Shown here in pieces: positions 26,401 through 33,678 of a stretch of DNA of 64,000 bases. Numbering within the stretch: position 1 is the first letter of the stretch; every line of letters starts with the position of its first letter. The position numbers and the translations under genes are program-made. The notes beneath the pieces are model-generated. The model was not told the DNA's origin, made no database searches, and saw only the letters and a list, made by a program, of their open reading frames with translations. This DNA is from a virus, in IMG/VR virus record IMGVR_UViG_3300033064_004648, positions 58,830 to 122,829 of that record; one strand, written 5' to 3'.

Positions 26401-27272
26401 AGAGCTTCTGCTATTTCTGCAACACTTGTAGCATAATCATTATCCAAAGCTACTAATTTATCTATAACCGTAGTTGCATCTTCGGCTTCAAGTTTAAAAC
26501 CATTTAAAGTTGAAGTAAGATATTCTGTTGATTGCGCTGCCTCTACATTGCCTAGTTTGCTCATCATTATAGAAGCTTTTGTTAATTCAACCGCTTCTTG
26601 AGCAGTTTTACCTTGTCTAAACCATTCCAAACTACCTTTGGCAATTTCTAGAGTAGTGGCGCCCATTTGTTGAGCCAAGTCACTATAGTCAGTGATTAAG
26701 GATTTGATTTGTTTGCCATTCATTCCGGTAACAATTTGAATATTTGTCATTTCTTTATTCAAATCTTTGACATACTGAATTCCTTCTTTTAAAGCGCGTA
26801 AAGTTCCATAAATTACGCCAGTGACAAGACCCCACTGCACAACCTTGCGAAAAGCAACACCTAGATCTTTGATAAGTCCTTGTCCATCTTTTTGAAGATT
26901 TTGAAATGAAGTGTTTGCTTTTTTTACCGAACTAGTTACAGTAGTAAAAGCTGTATTAATTTCATAAACGCCTTCGGCTGTTTTCTGATAATGCGCAAAA
27001 AGAGGTTCCAACTTGTCTAGTTCTTTTTGTACTTCCGGCATAGCGGCTGCCGCTGGATGCAGTGTTTTTATGTCTTTTATTCTATTGCGCCACCGAGTCA
27101 TTTGTTGTTCTATATGTTCGGTGTCAAGTTTTAATTTTATCCCTGTTTTAGTAGTTCCTGCGCTGGATAATTTTTTATTGGCTTTATTCTGTACTTCTGC
27201 AATTTGTTTTAAAAGGTCAGCGTCAGCTAATTTAGCATAAATCAATACTTCATATCTATTTGGTGTTGCCAT
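23454..27272 (-). CDS. Tail tape measure protein (TP901/PhageMin_Tail family)
   Basis: 1272 aa. The PhageMin_Tail core spans residues ~160-400 (VTGMNGKQIKSLITDYSDLA, GNVEAAQSTEYLTSTLNGF, SRQSGESIGT-like SITRQSGESIGTSLRTMFAR). Hydrophobic segments lie at ~490-560 (GGLIPVLTVVIALLSTI, YALAIVAITAAIGGLIYL). A long charged coiled coil covers ~930-1090, and the C-terminus has the KYHDGGIVG motif. It sets tail length and helps DNA entry. The length suggests a tail near 190 nm by the usual 0.15 nm per residue rule (estimate). Confidence 0.93.
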   Translation of the reverse strand: MATPNRYEVLIYAKLADADLLKQIAEVQNKANKKLSSAGTTKTGIKLKLDTEHIEQQMTRWRNRIKDIKTLHPAAAAMPEVQKELDKLEPLFAHYQKTAEGVYEINTAFTTVTSSVKKANTSFQNLQKDGQGLIKDLGVAFRKVVQWGLVTGVIYGTLRALKEGIQYVKDLNKEMTNIQIVTGMNGKQIKSLITDYSDLAQQMGATTLEIAKGSLEWFRQGKTAQEAVELTKASIMMSKLGNVEAAQSTEYLTSTLNGFKLEAEDATTVIDKLVALDNDYATSVAEIAEALQKSSNSAQQAGVSFDELASYITVISSITRQSGESIGTSLRTMFARMQNIKLGKMFEDEATNINDVEKALSLVDITLRETSDTFRPMGDVLDEISSKWSTLSTTEQSALATTIAGIRQRENFLVLMNNYNEVLIAQAVELNSAGLALQRYEIYLGSIEATANKNAAALERMWQTTISSGLVKWSINATTGIYNLIAAMGGLIPVLTVVIALLSTIPKASFAANLSGLAGGLTKAGALGAALWNPYALAIVAITAAIGGLIYLSGSLDRTIQKNVDSINEVNKSISATESTISGLSGIIKRVEELSDEFENLRNNTNRNNEEQQRFYDLQNELKALMPNISGFYDEQGNFILTAGINLTELNKQRMIEIQLAKDQLVLDKERQAQLSIEAYNLATKKEVKLVGSIEIAGEFGKSRAYQGDFQTGYEKDLQSQLKEQQNIKTETIQMLTELYMVAQKEGEVASNAFMQMIIDSAEDGKTLLTEVLLYANDLAIAAANIGEEMEQAASPESLLAHMDAIYQNATAVRDLINGYDELNGMTIEQAQSLQTMFPLEYQEAMMIDQTTGLVYLNIQALKALVVEKAQAAFKAAEHALALDTENVALQRMLALAKGYLTQVKSTSFWLPKVSAGVSGVSDAQKTYNDLLKDTISMLKQQANDQKDALKAQLDGYKKIIDAKKKILDQMQEEDKYQDELAEKNEDLSDIENELLQIQFDNSDEAKRRRLELEDEKAKKITEIDQFQADRSVDIQKDALDEEYDRYEDQLSKKIDALDDYLKREGAIRAEAISLLESRNQEFYNNLMEWNRQYGSGIDDLAQKWNNATNSANSYGSAAANAMAAASADLTGKQSDYQRRWYNNREMYQNKITGTYISLDKYSELPKYHDGGIVGRDLSTTSSTKENEVLANVLKEEVIVTENQAYNFIRNTLPGLLSLANKSGETNVPVSITIEGNVDKNVMPELKENITKAVYQAITKRGVSRNAKDFSL

Positions 27273-27312
27273 AGTTAGCCTGCCTCCTTTTATAAAGAAT
27301 TAGTATTGATAT

Positions 27313-28332
27313 TTAAATATCATTATCCAAAGAATCTTTTAATTTGTCTAAATCCTTCCATTCTCTATCCTTTGCTGAAAGGTCGTTATAAATCTTATAC
27401 ATCTCTACCGAAGACCAGCCCATCAGTTCTATAATAAGATCTGCATTAATTCCTATCCGAGAAAGATATGTAACGATAAAATGTCTCGAACAATGAGGAT
27501 AAAAAGGTATTTCTAGATACTTTTCTATTCGAACACACCAACTACGAACAGTACTTTCCTTCGCAATATCTCCATTATTTTTGATAAAAATAGAATTATG
27601 TTCTTTATTATTTTTTAACATTATCTTTTGTCTCTCAATAAGCCAGCGCCCATAATGTGGTAAAAATATATCTTTGACAATATATTTCTTGAGCATCTTA
27701 CCGTTTTTTGTTCTGCCTTTTGTCTTTATTGCTTGAGTTGTTTCCAAAAAAATATCGTTGAATACTAGATTATTCTCATCAATAATATCTGTGGTGAATC
27801 TTAATAATTCAGCAAAACGTGCCCCTGAACCAATAGCTAAACTTAGCCAACAAACCAATTGCCATTCTTTCTTTTCAGAAAAATGTCTAAGTAAATCCCA
27901 TACTTGTTCTTCTGTTAAAATGGTTTTCTCGCGCCTTATTTCTTTAGGCATTGAATCTACTGCGCGAAGTACAATATTCCTAAAATCCGTATACACGTCG
28001 TCGTAAAACTTTTCAATAAAGTTACTAAAAGACGATAAGGTAGATTTAGTTCTAGCAAATTTTGCGCTCCCCCACCTCAACTCTTCAGTAGCATAAGAAA
28101 AGAAATTTGAAAACTCAATTTTTCGAATGTCTGTAAACAACTTGTTTTCGCAATGCTGTAATAACCATGTAAAGAATATTAATAAGTCAGAACGATAATT
28201 TTTTATTGTTAAATCAGCACATCTAATGCCCTTTTCTCTCAGAAAACCTTCCATTAACGAAATATTTTTAGGATTAATTTTTGAGATTAATTCATTGCTA
28301 GTAATAATTTTTTTAAATGTTTTTCTAGGCAT
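27313..28332 (-). CDS. Tyrosine recombinase/integrase (XerC/D-like)
   Basis: 339 aa. The N-terminal SAM-like domain covers residues ~25-120 (TIKNYRSDLLIFFTWLLQ). The catalytic domain has Arg172 in GSGARFAELL, a Lys in the TKGRTKNGK hairpin, HCSRH (His280, Arg283), Trp306 in LMGWSSVEMY and Tyr315 in YKIYND. All catalytic residues are present. It may act in integration, genome-dimer resolution or cassette switching. Its position inside the tail module, between resolvase and tape measure, is unusual, and no attachment site is visible beside it. Confidence 0.88.
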   Translation of the reverse strand: MPRKTFKKIITSNELISKINPKNISLMEGFLREKGIRCADLTIKNYRSDLLIFFTWLLQHCENKLFTDIRKIEFSNFFSYATEELRWGSAKFARTKSTLSSFSNFIEKFYDDVYTDFRNIVLRAVDSMPKEIRREKTILTEEQVWDLLRHFSEKKEWQLVCWLSLAIGSGARFAELLRFTTDIIDENNLVFNDIFLETTQAIKTKGRTKNGKMLKKYIVKDIFLPHYGRWLIERQKIMLKNNKEHNSIFIKNNGDIAKESTVRSWCVRIEKYLEIPFYPHCSRHFIVTYLSRIGINADLIIELMGWSSVEMYKIYNDLSAKDREWKDLDKLKDSLDNDI

Positions 28333-28346
28333 TAAACAATCTCCTT

Positions 28347-28805
28347 TTATATAATCCCCGCCTCAATGAAATAGCATAATCCCACCGCAAAACTATCGCT
28401 TTGGTCGTCGTTTTCAAATGACACACTATATTTTTTTTCAATAATTCCCCGTAATTCAGCCTTCTTCATGTGTCCGTGTCCACCTACTATTTTTTTTATT
28501 GTTGCTGGCGAATAATATATCGTTTTACAGTCATGAAATATATAATTTGCTACACCTATTGTTTTAAACAAGGCTTGTGTTGAATTATTGTATCTGGTGA
28601 AACCCCTTTCAAAAACCGCTACATCAATATCATATTGATGTCGTAGATCCGATAAAACATCTGCAATAATTTTTAGCCTTTCACCATGTGAATTTTTACT
28701 TTTTGTAGCTATACTGCCTATTTTTAAAGGATTTCCTTTCGTATCAAAAACACAATATCCTGTATTTGACAAACTTGTATCTAATGATATTACATATTTT
28801 TCCAT
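28347..28805 (-). CDS. RuvC-like Holliday junction resolvase
   Basis: 152 aa. RNase H-fold features: YVISLDTSLSNTGY (first Asp), VAVFERGF (Glu near 66), YYSPATIKKIVGGHGHMKK, and DDQSDSFAVGLCYF (C-terminal acidic pair). This is the RuvC/phage resolvase pattern ('P..vK....G.G.a.K..v', 'D..DA.AvAl'). It cuts branched DNA before packaging. It ends 14 nt before the recombinase start, so the two may be co-expressed. Confidence 0.8.
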   Translation of the reverse strand: MEKYVISLDTSLSNTGYCVFDTKGNPLKIGSIATKSKNSHGERLKIIADVLSDLRHQYDIDVAVFERGFTRYNNSTQALFKTIGVANYIFHDCKTIYYSPATIKKIVGGHGHMKKAELRGIIEKKYSVSFENDDQSDSFAVGLCYFIEAGII

Positions 28806-28858
28806 AAAATCCCTCTTTTATTGTGTTTTGTCATAAGTTTTACACATTGATAAAATGC

Positions 28859-28896
28859 AAAAAAAAGAGGACACCTAAATAATTTAAGTATCCTCC
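28859..28896 (-). terminator. Intrinsic terminator in the late tail operon
   Basis: The minus-strand transcript can form a 13-bp stem (28,867-28,895, GAGGATACTTAAA with GU pairs) followed by eight U. On the plus strand the same stem has mismatches, so it is better formed in the minus direction. It lies after the holin-like gene and before the RuvC-like gene, implying that resolvase, recombinase and perhaps tape measure need readthrough or their own promoter. Confidence 0.82.
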
Positions 28897-28940
28897 AATT
28901 TTTTTGTTTTTATTGAATTTATTTATTGGGCGATACGAAA

Positions 28941-29198
28941 TTATTCTCCTACAATTGCTTCGCCAACAGTATATCCAATAGCACTCGCAACAATAGAATA
29001 GACTGCTGCAACAACTATAATAACCAACTGAGGTGCTTCAAAACTAAATTCCGCCAATAAAGCAATAGCCATCGCTCCTAAAGCCGAGAGGACAATATTT
29101 GCTATACGAGCATGATCACCTGTGACAATAATCCCAACCTTTTTTAATAACTCAACTAATAGTCCGACTATCGCCGGAAGGCTCAATCCAAATAACAT
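28941..29198 (-). CDS. Small membrane protein, possibly holin, 85 aa
   Basis: Two or three transmembrane helices (LSLPAIVGLLVELLKKVGII, IANIVLSALGAMAIALLAEF, LVIIVVAAVYSIVASAIGY). Length and topology are those of a holin. It is not beside the endolysin but in the tail module, ahead of a terminator. It could alternatively be a virion or superinfection protein. No signature lets me decide. Confidence 0.62.
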   Translation of the reverse strand: MLFGLSLPAIVGLLVELLKKVGIIVTGDHARIANIVLSALGAMAIALLAEFSFEAPQLVIIVVAAVYSIVASAIGYTVGEAIVGE

Positions 29199-29222
29199 TT
29201 TTAAATCTCCTTTTTATTTTAA

Positions 29223-29714
29223 TTATTTTTTTATACTTATAATCCCGCGCCTTATAAAAGCCTCTTCAATAAACTTATTTCCATTTTTATTTAATTCTTT
29301 TATAAACGGCTCCCAAAAATCTCGTGGTTCTCGCCAAAATCCCTTTTTTCCAAACCTCGGTCCACTTTTCCCCTCAATAATAATTTCTGCAAGAATATCT
29401 CTTATATCATTTCGATACCAATCATTACTTCCATGAACATAATTATCTACATCGAGTTTCATTGACATAGGATCATGATCAATTTTAGAATTTACGGCTA
29501 ATCCAGCGGTTTGCGCATCTTCTTTTTCGAAACTTCCTTGCAAACCACCGTCCATACGGTTTCTTTTATACGTTGTTGGTTCTCCTGCACCATAAACTAT
29601 TGTTTCAATGGAGTCCTGCAGGTTCTTTAATAATTTTTCTGTAACTTCATCGATAATACTATTTAAATCATTTATCATTACTTGTTGTAACTGCATATCA
29701 TTAGTAATAGCCAT
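29223..29714 (-). CDS. Tail-module protein, 163 aa
   Basis: Start set at ATG 29714 (MAITNDMQLQQVMINDLNSI) rather than the upstream TTG at 29723, which overlaps the previous stop. The first ~45 residues are helical; the rest has conserved-looking patches (YKRNRMDGGLQGSF, GPRFGKKGFWREPRDFWEPF). Such proteins occur in tail modules of Firmicutes phages, often as minor or connector proteins. The role here is inferred from position only. Confidence 0.68.
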   Translation of the reverse strand: MAITNDMQLQQVMINDLNSIIDEVTEKLLKNLQDSIETIVYGAGEPTTYKRNRMDGGLQGSFEKEDAQTAGLAVNSKIDHDPMSMKLDVDNYVHGSNDWYRNDIRDILAEIIIEGKSGPRFGKKGFWREPRDFWEPFIKELNKNGNKFIEEAFIRRGIISIKK

Positions 29715-29719
29715 AATAA

Positions 29720-29920
29720 TCAATCCATATAGTTAACCCTTTTATGTTTTTTTTTAGCTCCAGTATATTTTAAATATTCACATATTTCACATTCTATAAA
29801 CTGTTCAATATATGCGAATCCCTTTTTTTCAGTTGTATAACCAACTATATTTAAACTTGCCCCACACTCAGGACATTTTTTATGTAGTCTTTTTTGAATA
29901 CGTCTTTTTTTGTATGACAT
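29720..29920 (-). CDS. Zinc-ribbon protein, 66 aa
   Basis: Very basic N-terminus (MSYKKRRIQKRLHKK), then CPECG and, 24 residues on, CEICEYLKY: two Cys pairs forming a zinc ribbon. The C-terminus is basic again. It probably binds nucleic acid. It lies between tail genes with short spacers. No specific family recognised. Confidence 0.68.
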   Translation of the reverse strand: MSYKKRRIQKRLHKKCPECGASLNIVGYTTEKKGFAYIEQFIECEICEYLKYTGAKKKHKRVNYMD

Positions 29921-29932
29921 AACACAAATATC

Positions 29933-30460
29933 CTATGGTTTTTTATATTTTTCGTCAAAGTCTTGTGATACTTCCTGAAATTGTTTTATAATTTTTTGAA
30001 CACCTTCTGAAGATAAATCAATACCTTGAATAAACTCAAGAATCGCCATCGATAACTTATCAAAAGCAACTCCCATTGATTTTTCTGCAACTCTTTGTTC
30101 AGAACATAGTTTAATAATATTATATAGATCACCTTGTACTTCTTGATAATTAACTATTTTTGATTTAATTTTAACCCACATACCACTACTAATAAAATCA
30201 TTCATATCTAACTTCTCTACACTAATATTGGTGCAAAGATCAACAACACCCAACATTAATCCATAAAACGCATTTATATAATTATCAACAAAATCATCTG
30301 AAGCAAAATATGAAGAAGCATAATTTTTAAATAATATCATTTTATTTTCTAATGATATATATGGATTTACTTTAATGTTTGGATTTCCCTCATCCATCAT
30401 TTCTACCCATTTAATAGGTTTAAATTCTAGTTGAATCTTATCTCTAGTTTTTTTGGCCAT
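29933..30460 (-). CDS. Helical tail-module protein, candidate tail assembly chaperone, 175 aa
   Basis: Mostly helical and acidic (MILFKNYASSYFASDDFVDN, NYINAFYGLMLGVVDLC). It begins inside the end of the upstream 232-residue gene (17-nt overlap, different frame) with AAAAGGA upstream. In siphoviruses the gene pair between major tail protein and tape measure usually encodes tail assembly chaperones, so position suggests that role. No motif proves it. Confidence 0.62.
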   Translation of the reverse strand: MAKKTRDKIQLEFKPIKWVEMMDEGNPNIKVNPYISLENKMILFKNYASSYFASDDFVDNYINAFYGLMLGVVDLCTNISVEKLDMNDFISSGMWVKIKSKIVNYQEVQGDLYNIIKLCSEQRVAEKSMGVAFDKLSMAILEFIQGIDLSSEGVQKIIKQFQEVSQDFDEKYKKP

Positions 30461-31142
30461 GATACGATCCTTTTATTTTTTTAGGCGGGGTTTTGTCCCC
30501 GCCCATTTTTATATTTTTTTTAACTTCATCCCCAACTGTAAATTTTATTTTAAATTCAGCATTATCATTTGATTCGGACTGTTTAATAAAATTATTGATT
30601 ATTTCATCAGCAATTTTATCCGCTAACTCTTCGGCTGTCTCTTCAATGTTTTCTTTAACGCTTGTTTCAATAGGTTCTTTGATGTTTTTTTTTATGGGGA
30701 GTTCAATGTTTTTTTTAATAGATTGTTTGACCTTTTTCTTGATAGGTTTTTCAACTATTTCTTCAATAGGCTCTTTAACTGATTCCACAACGACTTCTAC
30801 AACAGGTGCTTCAATAATAGACTTTTCTATGGGGTCTTCGGTAATTTTTTCAATAACTTCTTCCACTATTTGCTCTGGTTCTTTTTCTTTACTACATTCA
30901 CCAGGATTAGCAAGAATTTCTTGAATACGCTCATCCATACTTTTTTGTTGTTCAATGCTTTCCTCTGTTGAAAAATCAGGACAAGCGTTGCCGTATTTGT
31001 CTGTTTGAACTATATATGAGCGAGATTCAGCACACCATTTTGAATAACGACAATGATTTCCCTTATATTGTCCGTATTGGCAGATAAAATAAATTCCACT
31101 TTGTCCAAGCGGACTTACCTGTTCACCATGTATACAAATCAT
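30444..31142 (-). CDS. Cys-rich N-terminus plus long Lys/Glu repeat protein, 232 aa
   Basis: Residues ~1-55 hold Cys/Tyr-rich sequence (CQYGQYKGNHCRYSKWC, then GNACPDF) that may bind metal. Residues ~95-180 are a low-complexity, charged stretch built on variants of 'EPIEEIVEKPIKKKV'. The C-terminus is basic. It follows the major tail protein by 13 nt. I recognise no family. The repeats suggest an extended helix. The last codons include a GC-rich hairpin at 30,484-30,505. Confidence 0.65.
   Translation of the reverse strand: MICIHGEQVSPLGQSGIYFICQYGQYKGNHCRYSKWCAESRSYIVQTDKYGNACPDFSTEESIEQQKSMDERIQEILANPGECSKEKEPEQIVEEVIEKITEDPIEKSIIEAPVVEVVVESVKEPIEEIVEKPIKKKVKQSIKKNIELPIKKNIKEPIETSVKENIEETAEELADKIADEIINNFIKQSESNDNAEFKIKFTVGDEVKKNIKMGGDKTPPKKIKGSYHGQKN
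30484..30520 (+). terminator. Plus-strand (antisense) terminator-like hairpin inside a coding region
   Basis: GGCGGGG and CCCCGCC form a 7-bp GC stem with a TTTTGT loop. It is followed on the plus strand by ATTTTTATATTTTTTTT. On the minus strand the stem is followed by A residues, so it does not act there. It lies in the last codons of the 232-residue gene. It could stop antisense transcription entering from the left. Confidence 0.6.
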
Positions 31143-31155
31143 TATTTCTCTCTTT

Positions 31156-32217
31156 CTATGCAGTAATACTCACATAAACAGTATCAGTTATACTTCCCGA
31201 AGTTACATCCCAATAAGCTACACCAATAACCGCATCATCGCCATCGGCCATAAGTGAACCACTAACAGTCACCAAACCAGTTGCCGCACCAACATCAATA
31301 CATGTGGCAGAACTAGAACTACACCAAGACCCAGCCGTAAGTGAATAAACACAATCGGTTGTTACATCCGTAGTTGAATGTATTGGTCCACGATAACCAA
31401 GGACCGAGATTTGCTGTGTTGCACTTCCTGTCGCATCTGAAAAAGACATAGGCGATGGCGTAGCAGCAATAATAGTATATGGAGAAGTCGATGAGTCGAC
31501 ATTAATATATCTTGCTTTGTAGTAATAATCACCACTTGCACAGTCCGCCGAAGTTGAAAGCAAGGCTTTACCACTTAAAGTTTGTTTACTAATATCGTTT
31601 GCCACCATAGATAGACTATAATTACCGTCCAATTTAAATTGGGGCACAATAACTTGGAAGTTTTGTATTACTGTTGTATGATCTTGATCGTATACAGGTG
31701 CAGTCATAACTAATTCAACTACAGAAGGTTGTGTTGTCCCTTCAACCAATATTTGATCTGCCGCTGCTAAATAATCATAAACAGCATATCCTTTTCTGTT
31801 AACACCTGCGGCTACTGTAATATTACTCCCACTAGGCGTTACTAAAACCGAAGCACCTGTGTCATCAAAGAAAAATGTTACATCACCAGTTGGAGTATTG
31901 TCGAGTTGTCCTGAGCCACTAGAAAGCACTAAACAATCTGTGGCGACAACTGAATAGTTGCCACTACTAACGTCAACGCCAGTCTGTAAGGCTAAAATCC
32001 AAGTATTCCACGTTGGCATCTCAATTGAAAATTCTACTGCTCGGTCTGTAGCATAAGTATAGAGTAGTTGATTACCTATGCCACCACGAGCCTCTACCGC
32101 CGACATTGTTTGAGTTAACGAAGTGGTGGTGTTAGTTCTGCCGTGAGCTATTGCTTCGTAAGTGGTTGCGTCGCGCAACACAACATCTGCAACAGACGTT
32201 TGAAATTTGTTTGTCAT
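31156..32217 (-). CDS. Major tail tube protein with Ig-like (BIG2) C-terminal domain
   Basis: 353 aa. The N-terminal ~230 residues are beta-rich (TYEAIAHGRTNTTTSLTQTM, AVEFSIEMPTWNTWILALQT), with an insertion loop near 130-150. The last ~90 residues are a bacterial Ig-like domain (PSPMSFSDATGSATQQISVL, VGAATGLVTVSGSLMADGD). Size, position before the chaperone/tape region and the decorative Ig domain fit a siphovirus tail tube. Assignment is by context and fold type. Confidence 0.7.
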   Translation of the reverse strand: MTNKFQTSVADVVLRDATTYEAIAHGRTNTTTSLTQTMSAVEARGGIGNQLLYTYATDRAVEFSIEMPTWNTWILALQTGVDVSSGNYSVVATDCLVLSSGSGQLDNTPTGDVTFFFDDTGASVLVTPSGSNITVAAGVNRKGYAVYDYLAAADQILVEGTTQPSVVELVMTAPVYDQDHTTVIQNFQVIVPQFKLDGNYSLSMVANDISKQTLSGKALLSTSADCASGDYYYKARYINVDSSTSPYTIIAATPSPMSFSDATGSATQQISVLGYRGPIHSTTDVTTDCVYSLTAGSWCSSSSATCIDVGAATGLVTVSGSLMADGDDAVIGVAYWDVTSGSITDTVYVSITA

Positions 32218-32290
32218 AAATTTATTCTCCTTTTTTAATTTTTTTTATTTTTACTGTCCCAATATTTGTTGATATTATTAAAATAAGATA

Positions 32291-33091
32291 TTATTTAAAA
32301 TAAGATGTATCTTCTTTAAATTCATCAACAGTCTGTAATATTTCGTCATATCTACCCCTAATTTTTAAATTCTTCATGTAATGCTTAACATCATATTCTT
32401 TTCCTACCTCTGTCAACGGAATCGTTTGCATACGATATGTTTCAACTGCACCTTTGCTGTCCAATAAATTTTTCATTTGGAATAATGTGCAATCTTTTAT
32501 TTCTTCCATTGTCTTATTAAATAATGCCGCAAATGAAAATATTTGATCACTAAAATTATATTTTTCAATGTTGCGCATTGCAAACTGTAAATCTTTTTCC
32601 AATTCCGGCCTATAGGCTTCTACATATTCAGTACTAGAACCGTTTTGTTGTAAAATAATATCTCGAATAATGCTAAAGTCTGCCTCTGTAAAAATTTCAG
32701 AATCCTCACCTATATATAGGCTGATAATTAAATTTTCTATTTGATCATCTATTCGATCATCTCTATTCCTGCTACTCAATTCTATATCTTCTACATCTGT
32801 TTTCGTAACATAAGCTAAAAATATTCTTAAATCTTCTCTAAAGTCTATATTTTCTTTATTTTCGCCCAGAAGATAGGGCAACACGTAAATGAGAAATTTT
32901 AAGAAAGACATCTTGTATATTACAGGATTGTCATTTGTTGCTGATTTTGGATATGAAAATAATTTGTTAAATTCATTTATTTGTATTTCATCTGATATTT
33001 TTAATGGATGGAATTTAATACCTTTATAAGACTGGGGGAGTCCCCACACATCAGCGTTTTTTTTATAAATCTGGTCAAATTTATTAGTCAT
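32291..33091 (-). CDS. Phage structural-module protein, 266 aa
   Basis: Predominantly helical (FLKFLIYVLPYLLGENKENI, then VEDIELSSRNRDDRIDDQIE). MTNKF opens both this protein and the next downstream, which may be chance. It overlaps the upstream gene by one base. Located between head-tail connector genes and the tail tube, it may be a connector or assembly factor. No family recognised. Confidence 0.6.
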   Translation of the reverse strand: MTNKFDQIYKKNADVWGLPQSYKGIKFHPLKISDEIQINEFNKLFSYPKSATNDNPVIYKMSFLKFLIYVLPYLLGENKENIDFREDLRIFLAYVTKTDVEDIELSSRNRDDRIDDQIENLIISLYIGEDSEIFTEADFSIIRDIILQQNGSSTEYVEAYRPELEKDLQFAMRNIEKYNFSDQIFSFAALFNKTMEEIKDCTLFQMKNLLDSKGAVETYRMQTIPLTEVGKEYDVKHYMKNLKIRGRYDEILQTVDEFKEDTSYFK

Positions 33092-33657
33092 TATGTTATA
33101 TTATTACCGAAGAGTATTCTTCGTCCTTTGAATGGTATGGTGCCTATCACCGTTGCGCCACATTGACGACTTGCCTTCCTGTCAAAATAAAGTTTCCCAA
33201 TGCCATCTATGTTGGCACCATTTAGAGAAGAAATTATTAGTTGGGTTATGGTGTCCGTTCTCGTTTGATATGAAGATAAAGTATTTACCTTAAAATGTGA
33301 ATAAATTTCTACAGCCAGTATGATTTTCCCAATTATATGATTTGTAGGTTCTAATAAAGCAGGCGAAACTCTTATTTGAGAAGACTCTACCATCCATGGG
33401 TCTGATATTCCTATATCCATAAATACTCGATAATCAATTTCGTCTATTGAACCATCATATACCAGTGCGCCTTTTTGTACTCGTGTTAAGTCAGGATGAG
33501 CAGCATTATCTTTCCATGCGTTATTATCATTGTAATATAATAATTTCCAGAGAAGTTCTATATTTTCATCGTCAATCAAGTGAGATATACAACGATATGC
33601 AAATAAGGGAAAATCAGAATAATCATTATAAGAATATGTAGAATAATCAATAGACAT
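33091..33657 (-). CDS. Phage structural-module protein, candidate head-tail completion, 188 aa
   Basis: Mixed fold (IDYRVFMDIGISDPWMVESS, LAVEIYSHFKVNTLSSYQTR, DRKASRQCGATVIGTIPF). The 'lavevyvh' and C-terminal 'G..i.F.g.r' patches are seen in head-completion or tail-terminator proteins, but the match is weak. It starts after the 431-residue structural gene and overlaps the next gene by 1 nt. Position is the main evidence. Confidence 0.6.
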   Translation of the reverse strand: MSIDYSTYSYNDYSDFPLFAYRCISHLIDDENIELLWKLLYYNDNNAWKDNAAHPDLTRVQKGALVYDGSIDEIDYRVFMDIGISDPWMVESSQIRVSPALLEPTNHIIGKIILAVEIYSHFKVNTLSSYQTRTDTITQLIISSLNGANIDGIGKLYFDRKASRQCGATVIGTIPFKGRRILFGNNIT

Positions 33658-33678
33658 TTGTATCTCCTTTTATTTTAG

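Noticed and set aside
30444-30470. Programmed -1 frameshift at A-AAA-AAC just before the TAG of the 232-residue gene
   Set aside because: The heptamer is in the right phase, but the -1 frame ends after six codons and does not join the overlapping gene; there is no downstream pseudoknot.
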